Source: Lachnospiraceae bacterium (GTDB lineage: Bacteria > Bacillota_A > Clostridia > Lachnospirales > Lachnospiraceae). Taken from it: 5,719 nucleotides of DNA. The notes beneath the pieces were generated by a model. It did no database searches, was not told the origin of the DNA, and saw only the letters and a list, made by a program, of their open reading frames with translations. Positions 1 through 5,307 of the stretch are shown here, one piece after another (the first letter of the stretch is position 1; each line of letters starts with the position of its first letter). The position numbers and the translations under genes were made by a program. The DNA lies in the NCBI GenBank assembly GCA_024684065.1, contig JAIKXO010000295.1:1-5719 (forward strand), given 5' to 3'.

Positions 1-179
1 AGAAAATGATCCAATACTATAATTTCACTTCCACATTTAGGACACTTTGCCGTATCAACGTCTTTCCCCGTTTCCTTTAACCTGTAGATGTGAAGGATAA
101 GGCCTTCCCTACCATGCTTATTCCACATAAAAATGTGATCACACCACGGGCACTGTACCTCTCTATATACATATCTCAT
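1..179 (-). CDS. Small zinc-ribbon protein, 5' part only
   Basis: The gene begins inside the window and runs off the left edge, so 59 residues are visible. They start MRYVYREVQCPWC and carry a second CPKC pair at residues 46 to 49. Two CXXC knuckles about 33 residues apart (C10/C13 and C46/C49) are the pattern of a zinc ribbon that binds one structural zinc. The start is well fixed. The ATG at 179 to 177 is preceded by a GAGAGG ribosome binding site with about 6 nt spacing, and an in-frame TAG lies two codons upstream. Between the knuckles the chain is basic and aromatic, which would suit nucleic acid or protein contact, but no family is recognisable. It lies on the same strand as the RT operon, about 360 nt beyond the putative operon terminator, so it is probably transcribed separately. 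The function is unknown. Confidence 0.7.
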   Translation of the reverse strand, partial: MRYVYREVQCPWCDHIFMWNKHGREGLILHIYRLKETGKDVDTAKCPKCGSEIIVLDHF

Positions 180-208
180 TTTCTACCTCTCTCTTCATGA
201 AATCCGTA

Positions 209-424
209 TTATCTGCTCGTATATTGTTCCGGCCGAAAAATTTCCTGATTGTTGGAAACATTGGCAACCAACCTGCTCATGATACTTCTCCCATCTTCTG
301 CCAACGCAAAATACAGACAACGTTTCCTATTCCTTATGCAAACCCTGTTCAAAATGCTCAAGGCCAATCCTGTCGCACCCATCGAGTTTCTTCCTGCTAT
401 ACATATCAGTTCACCCGGAAAGAA
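209..424 (-). pseudogene. DnaB-like helicase/ATPase domain fragment
   Basis: An open frame of 71 codons with no proper start reads FFPGELICIAGRNSMGATG and continues with LALSIL, CLYFALAE and IMSRLVANVS. In replicative helicases of the DnaB/RecA-fold family the matching block reads PGELI.IAGRPSMGKT.LALNI followed by ..FSLEM...L..RL. The order and spacing agree over about 60 residues. The Walker A lysine is replaced by alanine (SMGATG for SMGKTG), so the fragment could not hydrolyse ATP in the usual way. The frame opens right after a TGA (427 to 425) and ends at a TAA (211 to 209), without the N-terminal domain or the rest of the ATPase core. It is most likely a decayed piece of a phage, plasmid or island DnaB-like gene. 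The family match was made by eye and not by a profile search. Confidence 0.6.
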
Positions 425-437
425 TCACTCCGTAATA

Positions 438-569
438 TCAACAAGATCCATTAATAACAGTACTGCTTATATAATCCTCATATCTCTGTCCTGTCACTTT
501 CTCGAGTATCAGCGCAAGAACATCATACGAGTTGCCAATAAAAAGCATCCTTTCGGATGCCTGAATCAT
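438..569 (-). pseudogene. Beta-lactamase/PBP-type serine hydrolase fragment
   Basis: A 43-codon frame from ATG 569 to TGA 440 to 438 contains GNSYDVLALILEKVTGQRY followed by EDYI. In serine beta-lactamase-like hydrolases (Pfam PF00144: class C beta-lactamases, PBP4*-like proteins) the helix after the YxN motif typically reads Y.N.GY.LLG.IIEKVTG.SYEDYI. About 22 residues agree with that block. The SxxK nucleophile region and everything after EDYI are absent. The ATG at 569 has no convincing ribosome binding site, and the residues before GNSYD do not look like the family. This is a relic and not a working gene. The operon terminator hairpin (560 to 540) lies inside this frame, so the site was reused after decay or the fragment was joined next to it. 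Confidence 0.55.
540..560 (-). terminator. Putative Rho-independent terminator of the RT/radical SAM operon
   Basis: Read on the minus strand, GCATCC-GAAA-GGATGC forms a perfect 6-bp stem closed by a GNRA tetraloop, followed at once by TTTTT. It lies 96 nt past the stop codon of the radical SAM gene and is the only such signal between that gene and the zinc-ribbon gene. The stem is short, so termination may be partial. The plus strand lacks a T tract after the stem, so the signal works in one direction. Confidence 0.6.
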
Positions 570-655
570 TTTAACAAATCAGATTCTTTAGTTATGGAAA
601 AATTTGACGGTGGTTTTCATTCTTTCTCTGTCTTTTGTACATTCTCAGGGTGATG

Positions 656-3322
656 TCACTCCGATTTGAATTCCATCCCATAGATAACCTGTGTGCGTTC
701 TATCTTATAATCTTTGGCCTCTTCCCAGGAAAGTCCGAAGAGCTCCATAAAAATATGATAGGGCGAACAGGCGGCCTTTAGCTTCATGATCAGTCTATGA
801 TCCTTTATGGAAAGGTCAACAATGTTGGGACGGACATCCACATCTTTGCGATGTTCCCTTCCCTCCCTTAATAAGGTCAGATTGATGATCCAACTGTCGC
901 TTTTTAAGATCTCTTCAAGCCTTCTCTCAAGGCTCTCTTCATCCGTGTTTTCCGGATACGGGCTCTGATAACACAGATGATCGGGAACTTTAGGCCCGTC
1001 GATCCACCGGATATCAGTGACCTTCATATTCACAGTGTGTTCGTTGATTCTTGTCAGCAAATCCTCGTTGGTAAACTGCTTTCCAAGCCCCACCAGAGCG
1101 CAGTTTATTCCCGCTGTCCAATCATAACGGTCACAGTATGGTTTCCGCACTCTCACCGTTTTTCGTTCATAGGGAATCCCGGCCTGATTTAAGGCCCTGG
1201 AAAGTTCACTCTCCCAGTAGAATCCCTTCACTGTCACGTGTTTTACATCATATGTAAATTCAATAACAGCATAGGAGAGATCCTTTTGGCTCTCAGACTC
1301 CTGACTGACAGTCTTTGAAATATCACCAAGAGAGATCTTAACATCTTCACTTTTCCTTCTCCGGTATCTGTCCATAGTATGTGCATGCGTGACAGAACAG
1401 GCACCGCAGCCGGAGCATCTCGTAAGGCATCTGGGGGAATCTTTCGGGCACTGTTTTTGTGATTCCACATACCTCTTCCACAAATACTCTTTTTTGACAC
1501 CGTTATCAATAAAGTCCCAGGGAAAGACCTCATCCTTCCCCTTTTCACCAAACCAGTCCTCGATATCCGGGAGCCCATGACTTTTCAGCCATGCCCGGGT
1601 AAAGTCCTCGGCCTCCTTTTCATACCGTATATGGCGACAGATTCCGGCATCTGCCATATCGATCAGCATGGCCTCAAGGCGCGAATCTCCTCGAAGCAGA
1701 AGCTGTGTAAGCCGGAAATCATAGACTCCGCCTTCCAGATCCTCAGCCCCGATGAACACCCCCATTCCTTCCAATGTTTCCCTTACCTTTGGCGGAAGAA
1801 GTTCTTTTGTAACTCTTGCCTCAAGCCACTGATAAGGAGTAAGGGGAAAGATCTTTAATGGCGTCCAGCTGTATACGAATTTCGGCCTGAGTTCTCCGGT
1901 TCTTCCCTCCTCTTCACATATCTTCAGTATCTTTTCTGTCAGGGCAATCAGTTCATCCCAGTCTTCCATGGTCTCGTTTGGAAGGGAGGCAATGAACATC
2001 AGCTTTATTGTTAAAAAGCCATCCCTTATAACCATTCTCATAGTGTCTAAGATCTGTTCTTCAGTATAGTTTTTAGATACCGACTGCCTGAGGCGCTGCG
2101 AAATACCCTCTACCCCAAATACAATCCTCTTGCTGCTCTGTGCTGTAAGAAACGAGCAGAATTCGGGATTTTCAAAAACTGTATCAAGGCGAAGAGACAT
2201 GATGGCAACAGTCCTCGGATACTCCGAAAGAATATGCTCGCATCCCTCTTCGTTTACATAGATCTTCCGTATCAGCTCATTCAGCCCCGGATAGGAAGTG
2301 CCACAAAAAGATCCCAGTGTGGTATGTTCCTCACCGGAATTATAAAGCCTTTCTCTCATGGCCCTAAGTACAACCTCGGGACTCCTCATGCGAAAAGGCA
2401 TGTAGGTAAATCCCGAAGCGCAAAAACAGCACTGTCCCTCACACCCTCTGGTGATTTCTATACCATCAGCAATATGGGATGCATAATTAAAAATACCCAC
2501 AGGCCTTGTAAGCACAAAGCTCTTATCCATGTCCGCTACATAGGCATAGCGAACCTTCTTCGGAACGTCGTTTCTTTTCCTGAACATTCCGAGGAGCTCT
2601 CCGCTCTTTGAAAACCTCTCTTCATAAAAAGCGGGAACCCAGAGACAATCCCAGGTCCCGGCTGCCTGCAGCAAAATCTCCTCTCTGCTTAGTTTTTCCT
2701 TCCGCCCTTTCTCTATCATGGCGAGCAGCTCCGGGAGAATATCTTCCCCTTCTCCCATGAAAAAGATATCGCACACTCCCATGAGAAGTGAAGGATTAAA
2801 GGAAGATGCCCCGCCCCGGATCACGAATGGGTCTTCATCCCTGCGGTCACGGAATAAGACAGGAATACCGGCCTCCTTGATAAGCCGGATCAGATTGACT
2901 TCATCTCCGATCATCTGCTGGGAACAGCATATGGCATCAAAGGCTGAGAGAGGCATATGGCTTTCTGAAGACAGCGGAGGGAACCCTGCTTTTTTCAAAA
3001 GCTCTGCATCCACGTCAGATGCCGGGCAGAATACCCTCTCCACAATCCAGGAAGTGTCATAGTCATGAAGTTCCTGGTAAAAAAGCCGTATTGCCACAGA
3101 ACAGGCCGCATAGCCGGAAGCATTTACATCCACAAGAGCAACCTTAAAATGCTCCTCCAATACGCCCTGTTCATAAGCTGCCTGCCAGTCGAAATGACAG
3201 GTATTCATTTCATCTCCAAGATAAAGTGTCGGCGAAGTCATCATGTAAAGATTATCTTCATACCAGCCTTCAAACCTCTCCTTTAACTCAAACATTTCCG
3301 GCAGGGTGTCTCTTTTATTCAT
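656..3322 (-). CDS. Radical SAM protein, TIGR03960-like with fused C-terminal DUF2344-like domain
   Basis: The product is 888 residues. Residues about 30 to 205 match the N-terminal B12-binding-like Rossmann region of TIGR03960 proteins (SPTLYLGDEMN, ERVFCPASDVD, FVIRGGASSFNP, FMGEGEDILPEL); I see no DxHxxG cobalamin motif. The radical SAM core has ITRGCEGQCCFCASG, with C294, C298 and C301 forming CX3CX2C for a [4Fe-4S] cluster that cleaves S-adenosylmethionine. After FPWDFIDNGVKKEYLW (about 600 to 615) comes a cysteine knot, CLTRCSGCGAC (C632, C636, C639, C642), a possible second metal site. Residues about 683 to 875 resemble DUF2344/TIGR03936. I chose the ATG at 3322 because it has a GAGGAAAGAG ribosome binding site and forms ATGAATAA with the stop of the RT gene. 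An in-frame ATG at 3367 would lengthen the overlap and has no better site. The substrate is unknown; housekeeping relatives are often found near RNase G. Linkage to an RT suggests RNA or RT-product modification, which is inference. The protein is probably cytosolic; I see no signal peptide or membrane segment. Confidence 0.92.
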   Translation of the reverse strand: MNKRDTLPEMFELKERFEGWYEDNLYMMTSPTLYLGDEMNTCHFDWQAAYEQGVLEEHFKVALVDVNASGYAACSVAIRLFYQELHDYDTSWIVERVFCPASDVDAELLKKAGFPPLSSESHMPLSAFDAICCSQQMIGDEVNLIRLIKEAGIPVLFRDRRDEDPFVIRGGASSFNPSLLMGVCDIFFMGEGEDILPELLAMIEKGRKEKLSREEILLQAAGTWDCLWVPAFYEERFSKSGELLGMFRKRNDVPKKVRYAYVADMDKSFVLTRPVGIFNYASHIADGIEITRGCEGQCCFCASGFTYMPFRMRSPEVVLRAMRERLYNSGEEHTTLGSFCGTSYPGLNELIRKIYVNEEGCEHILSEYPRTVAIMSLRLDTVFENPEFCSFLTAQSSKRIVFGVEGISQRLRQSVSKNYTEEQILDTMRMVIRDGFLTIKLMFIASLPNETMEDWDELIALTEKILKICEEEGRTGELRPKFVYSWTPLKIFPLTPYQWLEARVTKELLPPKVRETLEGMGVFIGAEDLEGGVYDFRLTQLLLRGDSRLEAMLIDMADAGICRHIRYEKEAEDFTRAWLKSHGLPDIEDWFGEKGKDEVFPWDFIDNGVKKEYLWKRYVESQKQCPKDSPRCLTRCSGCGACSVTHAHTMDRYRRRKSEDVKISLGDISKTVSQESESQKDLSYAVIEFTYDVKHVTVKGFYWESELSRALNQAGIPYERKTVRVRKPYCDRYDWTAGINCALVGLGKQFTNEDLLTRINEHTVNMKVTDIRWIDGPKVPDHLCYQSPYPENTDEESLERRLEEILKSDSWIINLTLLREGREHRKDVDVRPNIVDLSIKDHRLIMKLKAACSPYHIFMELFGLSWEEAKDYKIERTQVIYGMEFKSE

Positions 3323-3336
3323 TGATCTCTTTCCTC
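3315..3336 (-). promoter_or_regulatory. RT stop / radical SAM start overlap with internal ribosome binding site
   Basis: Read on the minus strand, GAGGAAAGAG lies a few bases before ATGAATAA, which holds both the ATG of the radical SAM gene (3322) and the TAA of the RT gene (3317 to 3315). Overlap of this sort usually means translational coupling, with both proteins made from one transcript in linked amounts. It is also what decides the radical SAM start. Confidence 0.8.
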
Positions 3337-4556
3337 TTTGCCAGATTGTTTTCTTCCTTGTACGCATAATAGGTCCTTACCAGGGAAACATAGCCAAGAG
3401 CCCTGAGTTCTTCATAGCTTATGCGATACTGGGCATCTGACCATTTACCTGTCAGGACGTAACGGATGCAGTGCTGGTTGTAAAGATCCAGTTCGTGAAG
3501 CCCATCCGTTTTAGTGATAACGGGGAATGCCCACTGAGCCCAGCTCAGGTCGGAAGAACCCGGTCTTCCGAAAAAAGTCCCTCCATTCAGTCGGATGAGA
3601 TGCCTCGCCTTGTCCTGCGGGGAAATGTGGGTCTTATTTTTATCCAGCCCTATCCGTTTTGCCCGAATCCTCATCTTGCGCTTTAATTTGTTCAGGGATG
3701 TTTCAGCGATATCGATCTGCGCCCCCGCAAAGGAGATTCCCAGATAATCATAGGGCTCACCAGGAGAAAAGACATTGGTCTTGTGCGGATCTTCGTGATG
3801 CCTGAGACCAAGGCGGCGTATGATCTCATGGAGATCCTTTAAGTTGTTTTCTGCCTCCTGTCTTGTCTTGCAGTACATGATGATATCGTCCGAATAACGG
3901 GCATACGCGACGCACTTTGGTATCAGAAAGCGATCTGCTTCCACAAGGTATAGATTTGTGAAAAAATTATGTATCGGAATGCCCAGAAGCGCTGCGGCAT
4001 TACCCTCTGTCTCTTTTCCCTCATAAATAAACTTACCCCTTGAAAAAAGCCAGGTAAAAAAAGCAACAGCCTCCGGTTCCTGTTGCGCAAGTTCCCTTTG
4101 AAGACATCCGATCAGGATATCAGGATCGATGGAATTACCGTATTCGGCAATGTCCGTCTTCGCCACAAACATGTTCCTGAGCCTTTTGTCGGTACTGACT
4201 CTGGAAATGAAATTCCTGGCACTGATCCCTTTCTTGAAAGAGTAGACTTCCTTAGGGCACAGAGCATCATAATCATGCATCACAAAAGACATCATCCTAA
4301 GAAGCGTCATCTCATTCTCCGTAAAGTGATAAACTGTCCTCATGCGGTTGGTGTATCCCTTTGGAATCAGCTTCTTTACCGGCAAAGAAAGATTATAATC
4401 CCCCGCCCAAAGACGCTTCACGTCCGTTTTGTAGTCGTCGCTGCTTAGATAGGCCTGCATCTTTGCAACCCTTAAATCCTGGATCTGCCGGCCGCCACGG
4501 AATTGCAAAAAATCTTCTATCCGACCCGGATCCAGCATTTTTTCAAACAGGTTCAA
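3315..4556 (-). CDS. Reverse transcriptase of unassigned bacterial group
   Basis: The product is 413 residues with the RT fingers/palm order intact. Motif 1 is near IPKGYTNRMRTVYHF (64 to 78), motif 2 is SFKKGISARNF (106 to 116), motif 3 is KTDIAEYGNSID with catalytic D135, motif 5 is YARYSDDIIMY with D223/D224, motif 6 is near EDPHKT (255 to 260), and motif 7 is YDYLGISF (269 to 276). Motif 4 is odd: GIPIHNFFTNLYL (192 to 204) is about four residues shorter than the usual GxPQGxxxSPxLxNxxL. The C-terminal 120 residues are thumb-like and basic, and end in LTGKWSDAQYRISYEEL..LGYVSLV..YYAYK. There is no maturase X or endonuclease domain, no retron-like VTG or NAxxH, and no DGR-like GNLTSQ. Translation starts at TTG 4556 to 4554. 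No in-frame ATG lies between it and the upstream TAA, and an AAGGGG site sits 8 nt ahead. The gene is followed by the radical SAM gene with an 8-nt overlap. A defence or RNA-templated DNA synthesis role is likely by analogy only. Confidence 0.93.
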   Translation of the reverse strand: MNLFEKMLDPGRIEDFLQFRGGRQIQDLRVAKMQAYLSSDDYKTDVKRLWAGDYNLSLPVKKLIPKGYTNRMRTVYHFTENEMTLLRMMSFVMHDYDALCPKEVYSFKKGISARNFISRVSTDKRLRNMFVAKTDIAEYGNSIDPDILIGCLQRELAQQEPEAVAFFTWLFSRGKFIYEGKETEGNAAALLGIPIHNFFTNLYLVEADRFLIPKCVAYARYSDDIIMYCKTRQEAENNLKDLHEIIRRLGLRHHEDPHKTNVFSPGEPYDYLGISFAGAQIDIAETSLNKLKRKMRIRAKRIGLDKNKTHISPQDKARHLIRLNGGTFFGRPGSSDLSWAQWAFPVITKTDGLHELDLYNQHCIRYVLTGKWSDAQYRISYEELRALGYVSLVRTYYAYKEENNLAKRKEINE

Positions 4557-4570
4557 GCCTTCATCCCCTT
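4554..4570 (-). promoter_or_regulatory. Ribosome binding site and TTG start of the RT gene
   Basis: AAGGGG (4570 to 4565) precedes the TTG start by 8 nt. An ATG directly after the site opens a three-codon frame (ATG AAG GCT TGA) whose stop overlaps the TTG by two bases. A weak TTG start, perhaps with this tiny frame, would keep RT levels low. The next in-frame ATG (4538) has no ribosome binding site, so TTG is preferred. Confidence 0.55.
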
Positions 4571-4610
4571 TCTTGACTCTGTTTTAGTATTACTTTATCA
4601 TATACGTAAG

Positions 4611-4727
4611 TGGAGAGAGTGTGCTATGCACGCCTGCAGAAAGATCTGTCGGCTCCTTTACAATGGCCTTGCAGGCGGCCGGTCGCCCGTGGATCTTTAA
4701 ACGCAGAAGCTAAATGTTCTCTCTCCA
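4611..4727 (-). ncRNA. Candidate structured non-coding RNA bounded by an inverted repeat, upstream of the RT
   Basis: The two ends form a perfect 9-bp inverted repeat. On the minus strand TGGAGAGAG (4727 to 4719) opens the element and CTCTCTCCA (4619 to 4611) closes it, 54 nt before the RT start. Inside are two further complementary pairs: AAAGATC (4698 to 4692) with GATCTTT (4646 to 4640), and CGCCTGCA (4677 to 4670) with TGCAGGCG (4638 to 4631). They are interleaved, so they give either an H-type pseudoknot or two alternative folds. A GGCG..CGCC hairpin competes with the second pair. ATTTAGC follows the left arm, reminiscent of the TTAGC around the branching G in retron RNAs, but the RT itself is not retron-like. 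The position directly ahead of the RT is where RT-linked template or primer RNAs usually lie. No homologous RNA family is recognised, and the fold was found by eye. Confidence 0.45.
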
Positions 4728-4746
4728 TTTTTTTTGATCCATCTCA

Positions 4747-4775
4747 ATTTTATTCTCATCCAGTAAAGGCATGAA
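4747..4775 (-). promoter_or_regulatory. Possible sigma-70-type promoter ahead of the candidate ncRNA and RT operon
   Basis: On the minus strand TTCATG (4775 to 4770) and TAAAAT (4752 to 4747) are separated by 17 bp. The -10 box matches consensus at 5 of 6 positions, the -35 box at only 3 of 6. The predicted transcript would start near 4740, just before the left arm of the inverted-repeat element. The boxes lie at the 3' end of the SpoU-like fragment. Confidence 0.35.
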
Positions 4776-5010
4776 TCCCGATGGATGTCCTTATTACTTC
4801 GGGCAAAAAACTGTCGAAGCTCTCAGCAATAACGGCAATGTTATTCACACCGAGTGCGGCACAGGACCTCACCACGTTTCCTATATTCCCACGCATTGTG
4901 GGATTTACCGGCACAACATGATTTCCTTCCTCCGGGTGGTCCTCCCACTTCCTGTATTTTCCCAGTATTGAAAAATGTTTCCGATTTTTCCTGAGGAGTC
5001 TTTTCCAAGC
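4756..5010 (-). pseudogene. SpoU/TrmH-type RNA methyltransferase fragment
   Basis: An 84-codon frame without a start (after TAA 5013 to 5011, ending at TGA 4758 to 4756) contains VNPTMRGNIGNVVRSCAALG, then VNNIAVI and SFLPEVIRTSIG. This is the first part of the SPOUT knot fold in SpoU-family 2'-O-ribose methyltransferases, where the typical text is NP.N.GNIIRT..ALG...I.....D.F.PKVIRASMG. The Asn and Arg of motif 1 (N-P-x4-G-N-I-G-x-V-x-R) are present. The frame then stops after IHAFTG, before the SAM-binding motifs 2 and 3, so no active enzyme could be made. The preceding residues (KHFSILGKYRKWEDHPEEGNH) look like the linker found ahead of this domain. It appears to be a real but truncated gene piece in the same orientation as the RT. 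Confidence 0.68.
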
Positions 5011-5023
5011 TTAATGAGAGTCA

Positions 5024-5062
5024 ATCTAAGGAAAAACTGATTAATTCAGTTTTTCCTTAGAT
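5024..5062. repeat. Perfect 17-bp inverted repeat (hairpin 1)
   Basis: ATCTAAGGAAAAACTGA (5024 to 5040) and its exact reverse complement (5046 to 5062) flank a 5-nt loop, TTAAT. The A+T-rich stem has 17 unbroken base pairs. No T tract directly follows on either strand, so it is not a standard terminator. It lies just outside the 5' end of the SpoU-like fragment and starts the hairpin block that runs to 5151. Confidence 0.85.
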
Positions 5063-5076
5063 GCCTCCGGCAGGAT

Positions 5077-5125
5077 GCGCAGAAATCCGCCAAGGAAGGG
5101 CAGTTCGTGCCCGCGGATTTCGCGC
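5077..5125. repeat. Long bulged stem with nested hairpin (hairpin 2)
   Basis: GCGC (5077 to 5080) plus GAAATCCGC (5082 to 5090) pair with GCGGATTTC (5113 to 5121) plus GCGC (5122 to 5125). This gives 13 bp with one bulged A. Inside, GGGCA (5098 to 5102) pairs with TGCCC (5108 to 5112) over a GTTCG loop and stacks directly on the outer stem, leaving a one-sided 7-nt bulge. The architecture is typical of a folded RNA and not of a simple terminator. Either strand could form it. Confidence 0.7.
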
Positions 5126-5151
5126 GGGAAACGCTTTAATCAGCGTTTCCC
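5126..5151. repeat. 10-bp inverted repeat (hairpin 3)
   Basis: GGGAAACGCT (5126 to 5135) pairs with AGCGTTTCCC (5142 to 5151) around the 6-nt loop TTAATC. It abuts the previous bulged stem with no spacer, so the two could stack end to end. Its arm is close to those of hairpin 1 (AAGGAAAAACTGA) and the terminator-like hairpin (AAGGAAACGCC). Confidence 0.75.
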
Positions 5152-5195
5152 TAATCAAATTCACCATAATCTGCTATGCACAGAGCCACTGCACC

Positions 5196-5223
5196 ATTAT
5201 AATGCAAGCCCCGAAAGAAACAA
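5196..5223 (-). promoter_or_regulatory. Promoter-like TATAAT reading toward the hairpin block and RT operon
   Basis: A perfect TATAAT (5201 to 5196) on the minus strand has TTGTTT 16 bp upstream (5223 to 5218), which matches the -35 consensus at 3 of 6 positions. A transcript from here would start near 5189 and pass through hairpins 3, 2 and 1, then the SpoU-like fragment, the candidate ncRNA and the RT. The same bases also contain TATAAT on the plus strand, without a recognisable -35. Confidence 0.4.
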
Positions 5224-5266
5224 AGTGGCGTTTCCTTATTTTTCAAGAGAAACGCCACCTTTTTTT
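5222..5266 (+). terminator. Strong Rho-independent-type hairpin with T tract
   Basis: GTGGCGTTTC (5225 to 5234) pairs with GAAACGCCAC (5249 to 5258); inner CTT/AAG pairs extend the stem. On the plus strand seven Ts follow (5260 to 5266). On the minus strand the hairpin follows seven As and is followed by TTTGTTTCTTT, so weaker termination of the Big_2 relic transcript is also possible. No intact plus-strand gene precedes it. Confidence 0.65.
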
Positions 5267-5307
5267 CTAATATGCAATATAACTTCATCGGAAGACTTGG
5301 TCCCGGG

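Noticed and set aside
319..330. ACGTTTCCTAT shared by 319 to 330 and about 4874 to 4885
   Set aside because: An 11-base match is expected by chance several times in a window of this length, and both copies sit inside different coding relics.
249..653. Plus-strand 134-codon open frame over the downstream interval
   Set aside because: It has no ribosome binding site and its composition is unlike a protein gene. It runs antisense to the DnaB-like and hydrolase-like fragments, which make protein sense on the minus strand.
656..3367. Longer radical SAM start at the ATG at 3367 (903 residues)
   Set aside because: The extra 15 residues (MRTRKKTIWQ...) lie entirely in RT coding sequence and do not look like the family. 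The ATG at 3322 has a better ribosome binding site and the classic stop/start overlap.
3315..4556. Group II intron maturase
   Set aside because: There is no maturase X or HNH endonuclease domain after the RT, and no GUGYG start or domain V-like hairpin was found around it.
4597..4602. TATGAT on the minus strand between the candidate ncRNA and the RT
   Set aside because: It is a fair -10 box, but the -35 position (AGCACA) does not match, so a separate RT promoter is not supported.
3315..4727. Classical retron (msr/msd plus RT)
   Set aside because: The inverted-repeat element and ATTTAGC are suggestive, but the RT lacks recognisable retron NAxxH and VTG motifs and has YLGISF at motif 7. I therefore call only a candidate ncRNA.
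4710..4772. 20-codon minus-strand frame MPLLDENKIEMDQKKWRENI
   Set aside because: It has a weak ribosome binding site and no family, and it overlaps both the SpoU-like fragment and the left arm of the candidate ncRNA. The evidence is not enough to call it a gene.
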